This document shows positions 5,893 through 6,779 of a stretch of DNA of 6,779 bases, piece by piece (position 1 is the stretch's first letter; the number at the start of each line of letters is the position of its first letter). The notes beneath the pieces are model-generated. The model was given only the letters and a program-made list of their open reading frames with translations. It did no database searches and was not told the origin of the DNA. The translations under genes and the position numbers were made by a program. Source of the stretch: Candidatus Gastranaerophilales bacterium (GTDB lineage: Bacteria > Cyanobacteriota > Vampirovibrionia > Gastranaerophilales > Gastranaerophilaceae); NCBI GenBank assembly GCA_905235825.1, contig CAJONH010000185.1, positions 1-6,779 on the forward strand, given 5' to 3'.

Positions 5893-6779
5893 CAAAAAGA
5901 GTTGTTATTACAGGCATGGGAATTGTAAGTCCGTTAGGTTCAACTGTAAAATCCGCATTTGAAAGACTAAATGTATATAAGAATTGTGTATCCTATCAAA
6001 AAGAACTTGATGAATATAAAGGGCTTCATACAAGATTAGCAGGTCTTGTTTCAGGCTTTACGGTTCCCGAAAATTTTACGAGGAAAGTAACAAGAACTAT
6101 GGGCAAAGTTGCTTTAATGTCAGTAATAAGTGCAAAGGATGCACTTGAAAATGCGGGATTACTTGATGATGAAATTATAACAAACGGTAAAACCGGTGTA
6201 AGTTACGGTTCCTCCAGCGGTTCTTTGAATGCAATATTTGATTTTTATTCAATGTGTATTGACCGTGAAGTAAAAATGCTGAATTCAGGTTCTTATGTAA
6301 GGATGATGCCTCATACGGCACCTGTTAACATATCTCTTTATTTTAAAACACACGGAAGGCTTATTCCGACTTCAACAGCATGTACATCAGGCTCAATGGG
6401 AATAGGCTACGGATATGAAACAATAAAATCAGGAATTCAAACAGTTATGATAACAGGAGGAAGTGATGAATACGGGCCGAGCAGTGTCGGTGTATTCGAT
6501 ACTCTGTTTGCAACAAGCGTGAAAAATGACAACCCGAACCTGACTCCTGCTCCATTCGATAAAGATAGAGATGGACTCGTTATCGGTGAAGGTGCAGGAA
6601 CGCTTATTTTGGAAGATTATGAACACGCAAAAGCACGAGGAGCAAACATCTATGCCGAAATAGCAGGTTTTGCAACAAATACTGACGGAACTCACATAAC
6701 TAATCCTAATTCTGACATGATGGCACAGGTAATGAAACTCGCACTTGAAAATGCAGGAATAAGCGAAAAGGAAATCGGA
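5889..6779 (+). CDS. apeR: Second beta-ketoacyl-ACP synthase of the APE cluster (ApeR), 3' end cut by window
   Basis: The frame is open from GTG 5889 to the right edge (297 codons, no stop). The product begins MTKRVVITGMGIVSPLG, a standard KAS I/II opening. GKTGVSYGSSSGSLNAI lies at 100-116 and MPHTAPVNISLYF (140-152) precedes the nucleophile motif TSTACTSGSMGIGYGYE (161-177, Cys165). SDEYGPSSVGVFDTLFATS (192-210) and FDKDRDGLVIGEGAGTLILE (223-242) follow. The PHT-APVN, STACTSGS-GIGY and VFDTLFATS blocks resemble the ApeR branch of APE clusters rather than FabF. The two catalytic histidine motifs and the C-terminal loop, roughly 100 residues, should lie beyond the edge. The start overlaps the apeQ stop by 4 nt, so expression is coupled. 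Its exact step is less settled than that of ApeO; an auxiliary or starter-extending ketosynthase is assumed. It is more GC-rich than the left-hand cluster genes. Confidence 0.9.
   Translation, partial: MTKRVVITGMGIVSPLGSTVKSAFERLNVYKNCVSYQKELDEYKGLHTRLAGLVSGFTVPENFTRKVTRTMGKVALMSVISAKDALENAGLLDDEIITNGKTGVSYGSSSGSLNAIFDFYSMCIDREVKMLNSGSYVRMMPHTAPVNISLYFKTHGRLIPTSTACTSGSMGIGYGYETIKSGIQTVMITGGSDEYGPSSVGVFDTLFATSVKNDNPNLTPAPFDKDRDGLVIGEGAGTLILEDYEHAKARGANIYAEIAGFATNTDGTHITNPNSDMMAQVMKLALENAGISEKEIG

Overview
The window is an AT-rich bacterial segment, densely coding on both strands. It suggests a Gram-negative gut bacterium. The best guess from protein style is a non-photosynthetic cyanobacterial relative (Gastranaerophilales / Melainabacteria): the small XRE regulator and the 453-residue membrane-associated protein resemble lineage-typical proteins of that group. 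This placement is recall-based inference and could not be tested here. The genetic code looks standard, with TAG, TGA and TAA all used as stops and one clear GTG start.

Left part (1-2240). A minus-strand gene runs off the left edge and carries a GTGGACT-type palindrome inside its reading frame. Next come a plus-strand XRE-family regulator and, convergent to it, a minus-strand 453-residue protein of unknown function. A 23-codon ORF lies immediately upstream of the 453-residue gene. It is in the same frame and separated from it only by an amber stop and two codons. A perfect 12-bp A/T inverted repeat closes the region.

Right part (2237-6779). This is one end of an aryl-polyene (APE)-type type II polyketide/fatty-acid cluster. 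On the minus strand, a chain-length-factor-like protein (ApeC type, no catalytic Cys) overlaps a PlsC-like acyltransferase by 8 nt. On the plus strand, starting only 29 nt away, four overlapping or nearly abutting genes follow: ketosynthase (apeO), hotdog dehydratase (apeP), SDR ketoreductase (apeQ) and a second ketosynthase (apeR). The last begins with GTG behind a perfect GGAGGT and is cut by the right edge. Gene content and O-P-Q-R order match the APE core of Proteobacteria and Bacteroidetes.

Working model: the ApeO/ApeC heterodimer condenses malonyl-ACP onto an acyl starter, ApeQ reduces the beta-ketone, ApeP dehydrates, and iteration builds a conjugated polyene. ApeR is an auxiliary ketosynthase, and the acyltransferase would move the product onto a lipid or glycerol carrier. 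The acyl carrier proteins, aryl-starter ligase, second dehydratase and exporter are not in the window and would be expected beyond the right edge. An aryl head group therefore cannot be confirmed from this sequence.
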